41,923 nucleotides of DNA from Labilithrix sp. (lineage in GTDB: Bacteria; Myxococcota_A; Polyangia; Polyangiales; Polyangiaceae): the NCBI GenBank assembly GCA_019637105.1, contig JAHBWF010000062.1, forward strand, positions 1-41,923. The letters are read 5' to 3'. Under the pieces are notes generated by a model that was given only the letters and a program-made list of their open reading frames with translations, did no database searches and was not told where the DNA came from. Of this stretch, positions 34,158 through 41,248 are shown piece after piece. A program made the position numbers and the translations under genes. Numbering within the stretch: position 1 is the stretch's first letter; every line of letters begins with the position of its first letter.

Positions 34158-34688
34158 TCAGCCGTTCACGCTCATGACGCGGGTGAGCCGCGAGAGCAAG
34201 AGGATGTTGCCGAACATGCCATAAATCCTGAGCTCTCCGGTGAACGACGACCGCACCATACCCCGGAGGACGTCGAAGGACGGGCGGTCGGTCGGGAGCG
34301 GGAGGCCGAGCGGCCGCACGAGCGGGACGTTCGAGAGCGCCATGATCGAGTCGGCCGAGCCCCGGACGGCGACGTCGGGCACCCCCTTGATGCCGTCGTG
34401 GAGGGTCAACCGGCCGCCGTCGCCCCCGGGCCGCGCCCCGCCGAACAAGCGCGGGCGCGCCGGGAACCGCGCCGGGGTAAACTCGAGCGTCAGCGCGACG
34501 TCGGCGTCGTCCGCGACGAGCGCGACCTTGCCGTCGAGCGCGTCGAAGTCCCTCCGCTTGTGCGGCTTGCTCTCGAGGTTCTGGCGCACCAGGTCCGCGA
34601 GCATCGTCGCGAAGGCGTTGTCCTCCGCGCCCGGCGCGAGCTCGATGGCGAGCCGCCCTTCGTCGTTCGTCGCTCCGTTCGTCGTCAC
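34158..34688 (-). CDS. Small SCP2-like protein, function unknown
   Basis: A 176-residue soluble protein. The central part alternates strands and a helix as in sterol-carrier-protein-2 folds: LDGKVALVADDADVALTLEF, then GRLTLHDGIKGVPDVAVRGSADSIMALSN (cited by the short motifs VALVADDADVALTLEF and PDVAVRGSADSIMALS). A hydrophobic C-terminal segment (GMFGNILLLSRLTRVMSV) completes it. The fold assignment is tentative; lipid binding is inferred from it. The start is GTG 34688, which overlaps the stop of the M16 partner gene (GTGA), so it belongs to the M16 operon. Confidence 0.55.
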   Translation of the reverse strand: MTTNGATNDEGRLAIELAPGAEDNAFATMLADLVRQNLESKPHKRRDFDALDGKVALVADDADVALTLEFTPARFPARPRLFGGARPGGDGGRLTLHDGIKGVPDVAVRGSADSIMALSNVPLVRPLGLPLPTDRPSFDVLRGMVRSSFTGELRIYGMFGNILLLSRLTRVMSVNG

Positions 34689-36196
34689 TGGCCCTCCGGA
34701 CCGCTCGACTCGATCGCGGTGATCCCGATCGCCTCGAGCTGGGGTTTGATCTTGGCGCGCGGCCCGACGATCACGATCGTCGCCGCGTCGAGGTCGAGGT
34801 ACTGCGCGGCGTAGCGCTTGAGCGCGGCCTTGTCCGCGCGCGCGGCCACGTGGCTCGCCGCGGCCTCGTGGTCCGGACCGTGGCCGACGCCGGCGCTCCG
34901 CCCGAGGCGCGCCGCGGCCGCCTGGACGGTCTCGAACGCCTCGACGAGATCGGCGCGCGCGAGCTGCTTCGTCTTGTCGACCTCGTCGTCGGTCAGGCCG
35001 TCCTTGGCCATCGCGCCGATCTCCGAGAGCATCGCCTGGAGCGCGTCGCCGGTGTGCTCGGTGTGGACCGCGGCCTGCGCCACGAACACGCCGCGCATCC
35101 GCGTGAACGAGAAGCGGCTCCGCGCGCCGTAGCTCCAGCCGTGCTCCTCGCGGAGGTTCTGGTTCAGGCGCGACGTGAAGCTTCCGCCCAGCGCGGCGTT
35201 GACGCGGGTGAGGACCGCGCTCTCCTCGTCGAACGCCGAGACCCCGGGGCGCGCCACGGCGATGACGGACTGCGGGGCGTCGGCGCGATCGACCACGACG
35301 ACGCGCCGGACGCTCGCCGGCGCCGGGCGCCCGACGAACGGCGCCGGCACCCCGAGCGACTCGCTCGGCGGCGGAGACGCGGGCGCCTTCCAGGACGCGA
35401 GCGCCTGGTCGAGGACGGCGTCGAGCTCGGCCCGGGTGACGTCGCCCACGACGACGAGCTTCGCGCGGTCGGGGCGCCAGCGGTCGGCGTAGAACTTCTT
35501 CACGTCGGCGAGCGTCACGGCGGCCGCCGACGCCAGCGTGCCGTCGCTCGGGTGCGCGTACGGGTGCCCGGCCGGGTAGACCTTCCGCGCGACCACCACG
35601 CCGGCGACCGCGTCGGGCTCGCTCTGCCGCGCCCGGAGCGCGTTCCGCCAGAGGTCGTGGACGCGCTTGAACTCGACGGCGCTGAGCTGCGGCTTGCTCA
35701 CGACGTCGCCGAAGAGCGCCGCCGCGGCCGTGAGGTTCTTCTTCAGGACGGTGAGCTGCGCGAAGCCGTAGTCCGCGTACGCGCCGGTGCGGAGCGTCGC
35801 GCCGAGCCGGTCGATCTCGCGCGAGAGCTCCAGCGGTCCGCGCGCGCCGGCGCCCTCGTCGAGCATGTTCGCCGTCGTCAGCGCGAGGCCGCCCTTGCCT
35901 TCGGGATCGTACGCGGCGCCGGCCGGGACGACGACCTGCATCGAGACGATCGGCAGCGCGTGACGCTCGAGGAGCCACACCTCCGTCCCGCCGGGGCGCT
36001 TGTAGTGGACGGGGACGGGCGGCGTGTACGCCGCGGGCTCGCCGGGCTCGGGCTTCGGGCCCAGCGGATCGGGCGCCGCGCCGGCGTCGGCCGCCGCCGG
36101 GCGCGGCGCGTCGGGCGGCCGGCGCGCGGCGTCCTCGCCGCCACACGCGGCGCCGAGCGAGGCGGCCAGGGCGAGCGCCGAGAGCGCGCGCTTCAC
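34685..36196 (-). CDS. M16-family peptidase-like lipoprotein, non-catalytic partner
   Basis: A 503-residue M16B protein with two M16 domains but no zinc motif. Where the active partner has HLFEH, this one has NMLDEGAG. The C-terminal Arg/Tyr pair used to grip substrate is kept in LREEHGWSYGARSRF. That split of functions is typical of heterodimeric M16B enzymes, in which one subunit cuts and the other binds. The GTG at 36196 overlaps the stop of the catalytic gene (GTGA). The signal peptide ends in a lipobox (SLGAAC followed by GGED), and a Pro/Asp-rich linker follows. It is probably anchored to a membrane facing the periplasm. Confidence 0.88.
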   Translation of the reverse strand: MKRALSALALAASLGAACGGEDAARRPPDAPRPAAADAGAAPDPLGPKPEPGEPAAYTPPVPVHYKRPGGTEVWLLERHALPIVSMQVVVPAGAAYDPEGKGGLALTTANMLDEGAGARGPLELSREIDRLGATLRTGAYADYGFAQLTVLKKNLTAAAALFGDVVSKPQLSAVEFKRVHDLWRNALRARQSEPDAVAGVVVARKVYPAGHPYAHPSDGTLASAAAVTLADVKKFYADRWRPDRAKLVVVGDVTRAELDAVLDQALASWKAPASPPPSESLGVPAPFVGRPAPASVRRVVVVDRADAPQSVIAVARPGVSAFDEESAVLTRVNAALGGSFTSRLNQNLREEHGWSYGARSRFSFTRMRGVFVAQAAVHTEHTGDALQAMLSEIGAMAKDGLTDDEVDKTKQLARADLVEAFETVQAAAARLGRSAGVGHGPDHEAAASHVAARADKAALKRYAAQYLDLDAATIVIVGPRAKIKPQLEAIGITAIESSGPEGQ

Positions 36197-37563
36197 TTCG
36201 CCTTCCCCTTCTTGACCGGCACGACGCGGAGGATCACGCGCGCGTTCGCGTCGAGGACCTTCGCCGCGACGTCGCGGACGCCCTCCTTCGTGGCCGCGCG
36301 GTAACGCTCGAGGTCCTTCTGCGCGTAGCCCGGGTCCTTCGTCTCGGCCTGGTACATGTTGAGGAGCGACGCGCGCTCGCGGACGCTCTCGAGCCGCGTC
36401 ACGAAGCCGGTCTCGACGAGGTTCTTCGCGCGCTCGAGCTCGTCGTCGCCCATCGGCGTCTTCTTCGTCGCCTCGAGCTCCTTGTCGAGGGCGGCCTCGA
36501 GGCGGTCGAGCGAGATGCCGGGCCGGGCGATGACCCCGACGACGAAGCGCGAGCCGAGCTCCGCCGACTCCTGCTCCGCCTCGACGCTCTGCGCGAGCTT
36601 CTGCTCGTAGACGAGCGCCTTGTAGAGGCGGCTCGCCTTGCCCGACGCGAGCGCGGTCGACAGGAGATCGAGCTCGGCGTCGCCCGGCCCGAAGTGCCTC
36701 GGCGACTGCCACGCCATCACGATCTTCTCGAGCTCGACCTCGTCCTCGATCGTCTCCCGGACCACGCTCGTGAGCGTCGTCTTCGTGTCGCTGAAGCCCG
36801 GCGCGCCCGGATCCGCCGGCGCCCCGCGCGAGGGGATCGCGCCGAAGAGCTGCTCGACGCGCGCCCTCGTCCTCACGGGATCGAAGTCGCCCGCGACGAC
36901 GAGCGACGCGTTCGCCGGATCGTAGTGCTTCGCGAAGAACGCCTTCACGTCGTCCACCGTCGCCGCCTCGAGGTCGGCGTGCGAGCCGATCACCGGGTGG
37001 TGGTAAGGGTGCCCGACGGGGTACAGGAGCTCGGGGAGGCGCAGCTCCACCTTGCCGTAGGGCGTGTTCTCGCTCGTCTGGCGCCGCTCGTTGCGGACGA
37101 CCTCGCGCTGGGCGTCGAGCTTCTCGAGCGTCATCAGAGGACCGAGATCGCGCAGGCGGTCCGCTTCCATCCACAGGAGGAGATCGAGCGACGTGGGCGG
37201 CCCGACGTCGTAGTAGTCGGTGCGGTCGTTGCTGGTCCAGGCGTTGTTCCAGCCGCCGGCGCCCTCCATCCACGCGTCGAACGCCTTGGTCGGGACGCGG
37301 CGCGTGCCCATGAACATCAGGTGCTCGAAGAGGTGCGCGAACCCGGTGCGGCCCGGCGCCTCGAAGCGCGAGCCCACGCCGTACGAGACGTTCACGACGA
37401 CGAGCGGCACGTCGTGGTTCTCGTGGAGGATGACGGTCATCCCGTTCGGCAGCGTGCTCCGGGTGAACGGGATGGACACGTCGGCCGGCGCGGGCGCCGC
37501 GGCCAAAGACGCGCCGAGCGCGAGCGCGGCGGCGAGGAGTCGGGGCGGGCGCCGTCTCTTCAT
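36193..37563 (-). CDS. M16-family zinc metallopeptidase, catalytic subunit
   Basis: A 456-residue exported M16B peptidase. The Sec signal is at 1-28 (cleaved near APADVS). The inverted zinc motif is HLFEH (His77, Glu80, His81), and the third ligand is probably Glu159 in VVRNERRQ, within the expected distance of about 76-78 residues. The segment GGWNNAWTSNDRTDYYD is the usual substrate cleft strand. The second M16 domain lacks the motif, as expected. It starts the operon with its HxxEH-less partner and the SCP2-like gene, and is divergent from the sigma factor gene over 215 bp. Substrates of such periplasmic pairs are poorly known; peptide clearance or processing is likely. Confidence 0.92.
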   Translation of the reverse strand: MKRRRPPRLLAAALALGASLAAAPAPADVSIPFTRSTLPNGMTVILHENHDVPLVVVNVSYGVGSRFEAPGRTGFAHLFEHLMFMGTRRVPTKAFDAWMEGAGGWNNAWTSNDRTDYYDVGPPTSLDLLLWMEADRLRDLGPLMTLEKLDAQREVVRNERRQTSENTPYGKVELRLPELLYPVGHPYHHPVIGSHADLEAATVDDVKAFFAKHYDPANASLVVAGDFDPVRTRARVEQLFGAIPSRGAPADPGAPGFSDTKTTLTSVVRETIEDEVELEKIVMAWQSPRHFGPGDAELDLLSTALASGKASRLYKALVYEQKLAQSVEAEQESAELGSRFVVGVIARPGISLDRLEAALDKELEATKKTPMGDDELERAKNLVETGFVTRLESVRERASLLNMYQAETKDPGYAQKDLERYRAATKEGVRDVAAKVLDANARVILRVVPVKKGKAK

Positions 37564-37778
37564 GGAAGCGGAGGCTTACGCCATACCCCGGCGTCGACGC
37601 AACGAGAGCCGGCGACGATCGTGCTGTAAGGCCGCGGGCCTCGGGGCGTTCCCCTCCTGTGACCGTGATGGCGTGCGCGGCCGCGTTCGAGGCGGATCGG
37701 CTGTGGGAGCCGAAAAGAGCCCCCTGGGTCGGTCTCCGCTCTATGTTGGGGGCGACGGCGCCTCGGCGCCCTCGGACG

Positions 37779-38441
37779 ATGCCGGAAGGACAGGCCCCCC
37801 GCCCAGCGACCGACGACCTCGACGGCGCGCAGAAGCGCCGCGCCGAGTCCGACGCGGCCGATCGCGTCCTCGTGACGAAGGCCCAGGCGGGCGATCGCGA
37901 CGCGCTCGGCGAGCTCCTCCACAAGCACGGCCCCGGCCTCTACCGCAGCGTGCTGTTGCCGCGGCTCGGCAGCGAGGCGGCCGCGAAGGAGGCGCTCAGC
38001 GAGACGTACGCGAAGGTCGTCGCGAACGTCGGGAAGTTCGTCTGGCAGAACGTCGGCTTCTACCCTTGGCTCCGCACGGTCGCGCTGCGGGTCGCGCTCG
38101 ATCAGCTCCGCGCGAAGAAGCGCCTCGTCCTCTTCGAGGAGGACGATCTCGCGCGCGAGGTGGACGCCGCGCAGACGGCGACGCCGGTCGAGCAGCAGGT
38201 CAGCGACCACCGCGACCGCGAGGCCGCGCGCGCGAAGGTCGAGGAGGCCCTCGCGCGGATCAACCCGCGCTACGCTCGGGCGATACGCCTGCGCGTCCTC
38301 GACGAGAAGCCTCGCGACGAGGTCGCGGCCGAGCTCGGCGTGACGCCCGCGACGTTCGACGTCCTCTTGCACCGGGCGATCGCGTCGCTCAAGAAGGCGC
38401 TGGGAGAGCGCGGAGAGTCTTCGGAGAAGCACGATGAGTGA
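37779..38441 (+). CDS. ECF-type sigma-70 family factor
   Basis: About 220 residues, depending on the start. Region 2 (about 28-115) has GDRDALGELLHKHGPGLYR, the helix SETYAKVVANVGKFVW and FYPWLRTVALRVALDQLRAKKR (each a short motif of the sigma-2 helix bundle). Region 4 (about 150-205) holds the helix-turn-helix EVAAELGVTPATFDVLLHRAIASLKKAL. I chose ATG 37779; ATG 37743 and GTG 37659 are in frame upstream and none has a clear ribosome-binding site. A TATGTT box at 37742-37747 is a possible -10. The gene overlaps the next by 8 bp, the usual pairing of an ECF sigma factor with its anti-sigma factor. Confidence 0.85.
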   Translation: MPEGQAPRPATDDLDGAQKRRAESDAADRVLVTKAQAGDRDALGELLHKHGPGLYRSVLLPRLGSEAAAKEALSETYAKVVANVGKFVWQNVGFYPWLRTVALRVALDQLRAKKRLVLFEEDDLAREVDAAQTATPVEQQVSDHRDREAARAKVEEALARINPRYARAIRLRVLDEKPRDEVAAELGVTPATFDVLLHRAIASLKKALGERGESSEKHDE

Positions 38442-39156
38442 CCGGGAAAGCCGCCCGCCCCGCGGACCGAGCGCGCCGATCGGCAGCGCGAGCGAGCGCG
38501 ACGAGCTCGACGCGCCGCCGACCGCCGAGGAGGCGCTCGCGGCGGCCCGGCTGCGCGACGCGCTCGAGGATCCGTCCGCCGCGGCGGGCGGCGCCGCCGA
38601 CGCGCTCGAGCTCGTCGCGTCCCTCCGCGCCGCGTGGTCGCCGGGCGCGCTCGACCCGGGCGCGCACGCGGAGATGCTCGACGATCTCCCGACGTCCGAG
38701 GAGGAGCTCGCGCTCGCGGCCGAGCTCCGCGAGGCGCTCGACGGCGCCGGGGCGCGGCCCGAGATCGTCGTCGCCCTCCGCGCCGCCCACCGCCCGACGC
38801 CGCTCGCCGACGTCGAGCACCGCGCCCTCGTCGATCGGGCGCTCGCGCTCGCCGGTCCCCGCGAGGACGCCGCGCCGGCCGGCGGCTCGGTGGTCGCGCT
38901 CCGGCCGCGCGCGCGGACGATGCGCCTCGCCGTGGTGAGCGCCACGACCGTGCTCGCGCTGGCCGCGAGCGTCGTCGTCTGGCTGACGACCGCCGGCCCC
39001 CACGACGCGGCCCCGCTCGCCCGGGCGCGCTCGACCCAGCCGCTGTTCGGCGCGCCGTTCAAGCCGGGCGAGGCCAGCGCGCGGATCGACCGCATCGCGA
39101 TGGCCCGGGCCTCCGACTACCGCGACAACCGCTTCGCGAAGTGGGGCGTCCGATGA
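38434..39156 (+). CDS. Probable membrane anti-sigma factor with internal duplication
   Basis: A 240-residue protein with one membrane helix (about 164-186, LAVVSATTVLALAASVVVW), cytosolic N-terminal half and a short periplasmic part. The cytosolic half contains a duplication: TAEEALAAARLRDAL...SLRAAWSPGALDPGAHAEMLD (30-84) and TSEEELALAAELREAL...VALRAAHRPTPLADVEHRALVD (87-136). Each unit may be a sigma-binding helix set. No zinc-binding HxxxCxxC is present. The periplasmic end carries the segment ARIDRIAMARASDYRDNRF. The start overlaps the sigma gene by 8 bp, and the stop overlaps the next start (ATGA). The anti-sigma role is inferred from topology and position. Confidence 0.65.
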   Translation: MSDRESRPPRGPSAPIGSASERDELDAPPTAEEALAAARLRDALEDPSAAAGGAADALELVASLRAAWSPGALDPGAHAEMLDDLPTSEEELALAAELREALDGAGARPEIVVALRAAHRPTPLADVEHRALVDRALALAGPREDAAPAGGSVVALRPRARTMRLAVVSATTVLALAASVVVWLTTAGPHDAAPLARARSTQPLFGAPFKPGEASARIDRIAMARASDYRDNRFAKWGVR

Positions 39157-39749
39157 CGCGCCTCCGGCTCGTCGCGGGCCTCGTCGTGGTCGCCCTCGCG
39201 ATCGCGGTCGCGCTCGCCGTCGGCTGCCGCGGGCGCGAGGGCGGCGAGCAGGAGAGCGCGCAGGTGGTCGACATGGAGCTCATGGCGTTCCTCTCCGAGG
39301 CGCGCGCGCTCCACCACCAGGCGAACCTCAAGGAGGAGTCGAACGATCTGCCCGGCGCCGCGGCGGCGATGAAGCGCCTCGTCGGCGCGCGCCGACCCCA
39401 CGAGGGGACGACGACCCCCGAGGTCGAGGAGGTCCTGGCGGACGCCTACGCGCGGCTCGCCGAGCTCGAGCTCCGCCAGGGCGCGCTCGACGCGGCGGCC
39501 TCCTCGATCAAGGCCGGCCTCGCCCACGCGCCGGCGCCGACGTACTTCCGCGGGCACCTCATCGAGGTCGAAGGGCTGATCGAGGAGGCGCGCGCGGCCG
39601 GGCTCGCCGACGCCGGCAAGCCGGAGGACGCCGCGCGCGCGAGGGAGCGCGCGATCGAGCTGCTCGAAGAGGTGGTCCGCATCCAGGATCAGGTCATCCA
39701 GCGATCGCTCGCGGCGCGGGACGGCGGCGCCGTCGAGGCCCCACGATGA
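39153..39749 (+). CDS. Lipoprotein with TPR-like helices, sigma operon
   Basis: A 198-residue protein. A hydrophobic signal ends in a lipobox at about Cys23 (LAVGC followed by RGREGG). The rest is helical with TPR-like spacing: ALHHQANLKEESNDLPGAAAAMKRL, VLADAYARLAELELRQGALDAA and a final amphipathic helix ERAIELLEEVVRIQDQVIQ, mentioned here as separate short motifs. It is coupled to the gene before (ATGA) and to the gene after (ATGA), so it is made with the sigma/anti-sigma pair. It could be the sensor or an output of that pathway. I do not recognise a specific family. Confidence 0.72.
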   Translation: MTRLRLVAGLVVVALAIAVALAVGCRGREGGEQESAQVVDMELMAFLSEARALHHQANLKEESNDLPGAAAAMKRLVGARRPHEGTTTPEVEEVLADAYARLAELELRQGALDAAASSIKAGLAHAPAPTYFRGHLIEVEGLIEEARAAGLADAGKPEDAARARERAIELLEEVVRIQDQVIQRSLAARDGGAVEAPR

Positions 39750-40249
39750 AGCGGACCACGCGGGGTCTCGTCGCGATCGCGCTCGGCGCGGCCCTGGTCG
39801 GCTGCGCCGCGAGCCCCAAGAAGAGCGCGGACAGCCCCGCGCGCACGCCGCCGGCCGACTCCCCTCATCAGCCGGGCTACCCGGCGCCGAGCCCGGACGC
39901 GGACGCCGCCGTCGCCCCGAACGCCGCCCCGCCGAGCCCGGCCCCCGGACAGTACGCGCCGCCGCCCCCCAACCGCTCGCTCGCCCTCGGGCAGGCGTCG
40001 AGCGAGATCGAGGCGTCGCAGCGCGAGCTCGACGTCGCCGGGGGCGACTGCCGCAACGCCTGCCGCGCGCTCGGCTCGATGGACCGCGCCGCCGGACGCC
40101 TCTGCGGGCTCGCGCAGTCGAGCGACGAGCAGCGCCGCTGCGGCGACGCCAAGGTCCGCGTCTACTCCGCGCGCGACAAGGTGCGCAACACGTGCGGGAC
40201 CTGCCCCGACGTGAGCGTCGACCGCAACGATCCGGTCCCCTCGCGCTGA
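39746..40249 (+). CDS. Pro-rich lipoprotein with Cys-containing C-terminal domain
   Basis: A 167-residue protein, last of the sigma operon. The signal peptide ends in a lipobox at Cys20 (AALVGC followed by AASPK). A long Pro/Ala/Asp linker (about 25-78) of the kind that spans periplasm or cell wall follows. The C-terminal domain (about 80-160) is helical with six cysteines in CRNACRALGSM, RLCGLAQ, RRCGDAK and TCGTCPD. That pattern suggests three disulfides or a helical hairpin. Myxobacterial genomes hold many such small lipoproteins. No function can be named. ATG 39746 overlaps the preceding stop (ATGA). Confidence 0.7.
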   Translation: MKRTTRGLVAIALGAALVGCAASPKKSADSPARTPPADSPHQPGYPAPSPDADAAVAPNAAPPSPAPGQYAPPPPNRSLALGQASSEIEASQRELDVAGGDCRNACRALGSMDRAAGRLCGLAQSSDEQRRCGDAKVRVYSARDKVRNTCGTCPDVSVDRNDPVPSR

Positions 40250-40285
40250 GCCCGGCGCGGCTCGGACGGGGCGCGCCGCGTGTGC

Positions 40286-40291
40286 TACGCG
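40286..40291 (+). promoter_or_regulatory. Candidate -10 box (TACGCG) within a CTACGCGTAG palindrome
   Basis: TACGCG ends 6 nt before GTG 40298 and lies inside the perfect 10-bp palindrome CTACGCGTAG. No Shine-Dalgarno sequence precedes the start. Confidence 0.25.
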
Positions 40292-40297
40292 TAGCGC

Positions 40298-41204
40298 GTG
40301 AGCCGCGAGGGCGTACGCGATCTGCGCGAGGGGGGGCGATGGTCGGCTCCCCAGCGCCTCAAGAACGACGCGCTCTACGTCCTCGCGACGGCGGCGCTCG
40401 CCGTCGTCGAGCGCGTCCCGGAGCGCGCGGCGCGCGCGCTCGGCCGCGGCCTGGACTGCTCGCCTGGGCGCTCGCGCCGGCGCTCCGCCGCACGGACGAG
40501 GAACGTCGCGCGCGCTCCCCGAGATCGCGCCGCGCGATCGGGGCGCGTTCGTGCGACGCGTCTTCGAGCTCGGAGGCCTGCTGGGCGAGGCCGCCTCCGC
40601 GCTCGACCCGCGGCGCCCGCTCGCGCCGCTGCCGTTCCTGCCGGGATCGCGCGAGGTGCTCGAGGACGCGATCCGCGAGGGCCGCGGCGTCGTCTTCGCC
40701 TCCGCCCACCTCGGGCCCTGGGAGCGCGTCGCCGCCTCGCTGGTCGCCGCGGGGATCCCGCTCACCGTGGTCGCGCGCGAGCCGTACGATCCGCGCCTCG
40801 GCCGCGTCTACGCCCGGCTGCGCGAGGCCCGCGGCGTCCGCACGGTCTATCGCGGCGCGCGCGGCGCGGGGGTCGCGCTCGTCCGCGTGCTCCGGCGCGG
40901 CGATGTCCTCGGGGTGCCGATGGACCTCGCGTCCCGGGTCGCCTCGATCGACGCGCCGTTCCTCGGCGTCCCGGCGCGCACGCCGGTCGGCCCGGCCCGC
41001 CTGGCGGTCCGGACGGGCGCCGCGGTGGTCGTGGGCACGGCCGTGAAGGCCGAGGACGGCGCGCTGGCCGTGTCGTTCACCCGCCTCGCGGCCTCGCGCT
41101 CGGAGGCCGACCTGACGGCGCGCATCAACGCGGAGCTCTCGCGGCGCATCCGCGCCATGCCGGAGGCGTGGCCCTGGATGCACCGCCGCTGGGCCGACCC
41201 GTAG
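40298..41204 (+). pseudogene. LpxL/HtrB-like lipid acyltransferase, disrupted by clustered frame changes
   Basis: The C-terminal frame (from about 40503 to 41204) encodes a lipid A or lysophospholipid acyltransferase core with the catalytic H-x4-E as HLGPWE, and DPRLGRVYARLREARG and VPMDLASRV blocks. The family's N-terminus is split over three frames: LKNDALYVLATAAL...RALGRGL (from GTG 40298), GLLAWALAPALRR (from about 40453), RNVARA back in the first frame, then LPEIAPRDRGAF in the last. The simplest reading is a 1-nt loss near 40452, a 1-nt gain near 40493-40502, and a 2-nt loss in the CG run near 40511-40516. This is either a decayed gene or local sequence error. A shorter product from GTG 40551 would lack the membrane anchor. 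Confidence 0.75.
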
Positions 41205-41234
41205 GAAACGTCGCCAGGGCAGGCGGGCTCTGGC

Positions 41235-41240
41235 TATGCT
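41235..41240 (+). promoter_or_regulatory. Candidate -10 box (TATGCT) for a leaderless transcript
   Basis: TATGCT, preceded by GGC, ends 8 nt before ATG 41249, with no Shine-Dalgarno sequence between. No good -35 was found. Confidence 0.3.
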
Positions 41241-41248
41241 GGTCGTCG

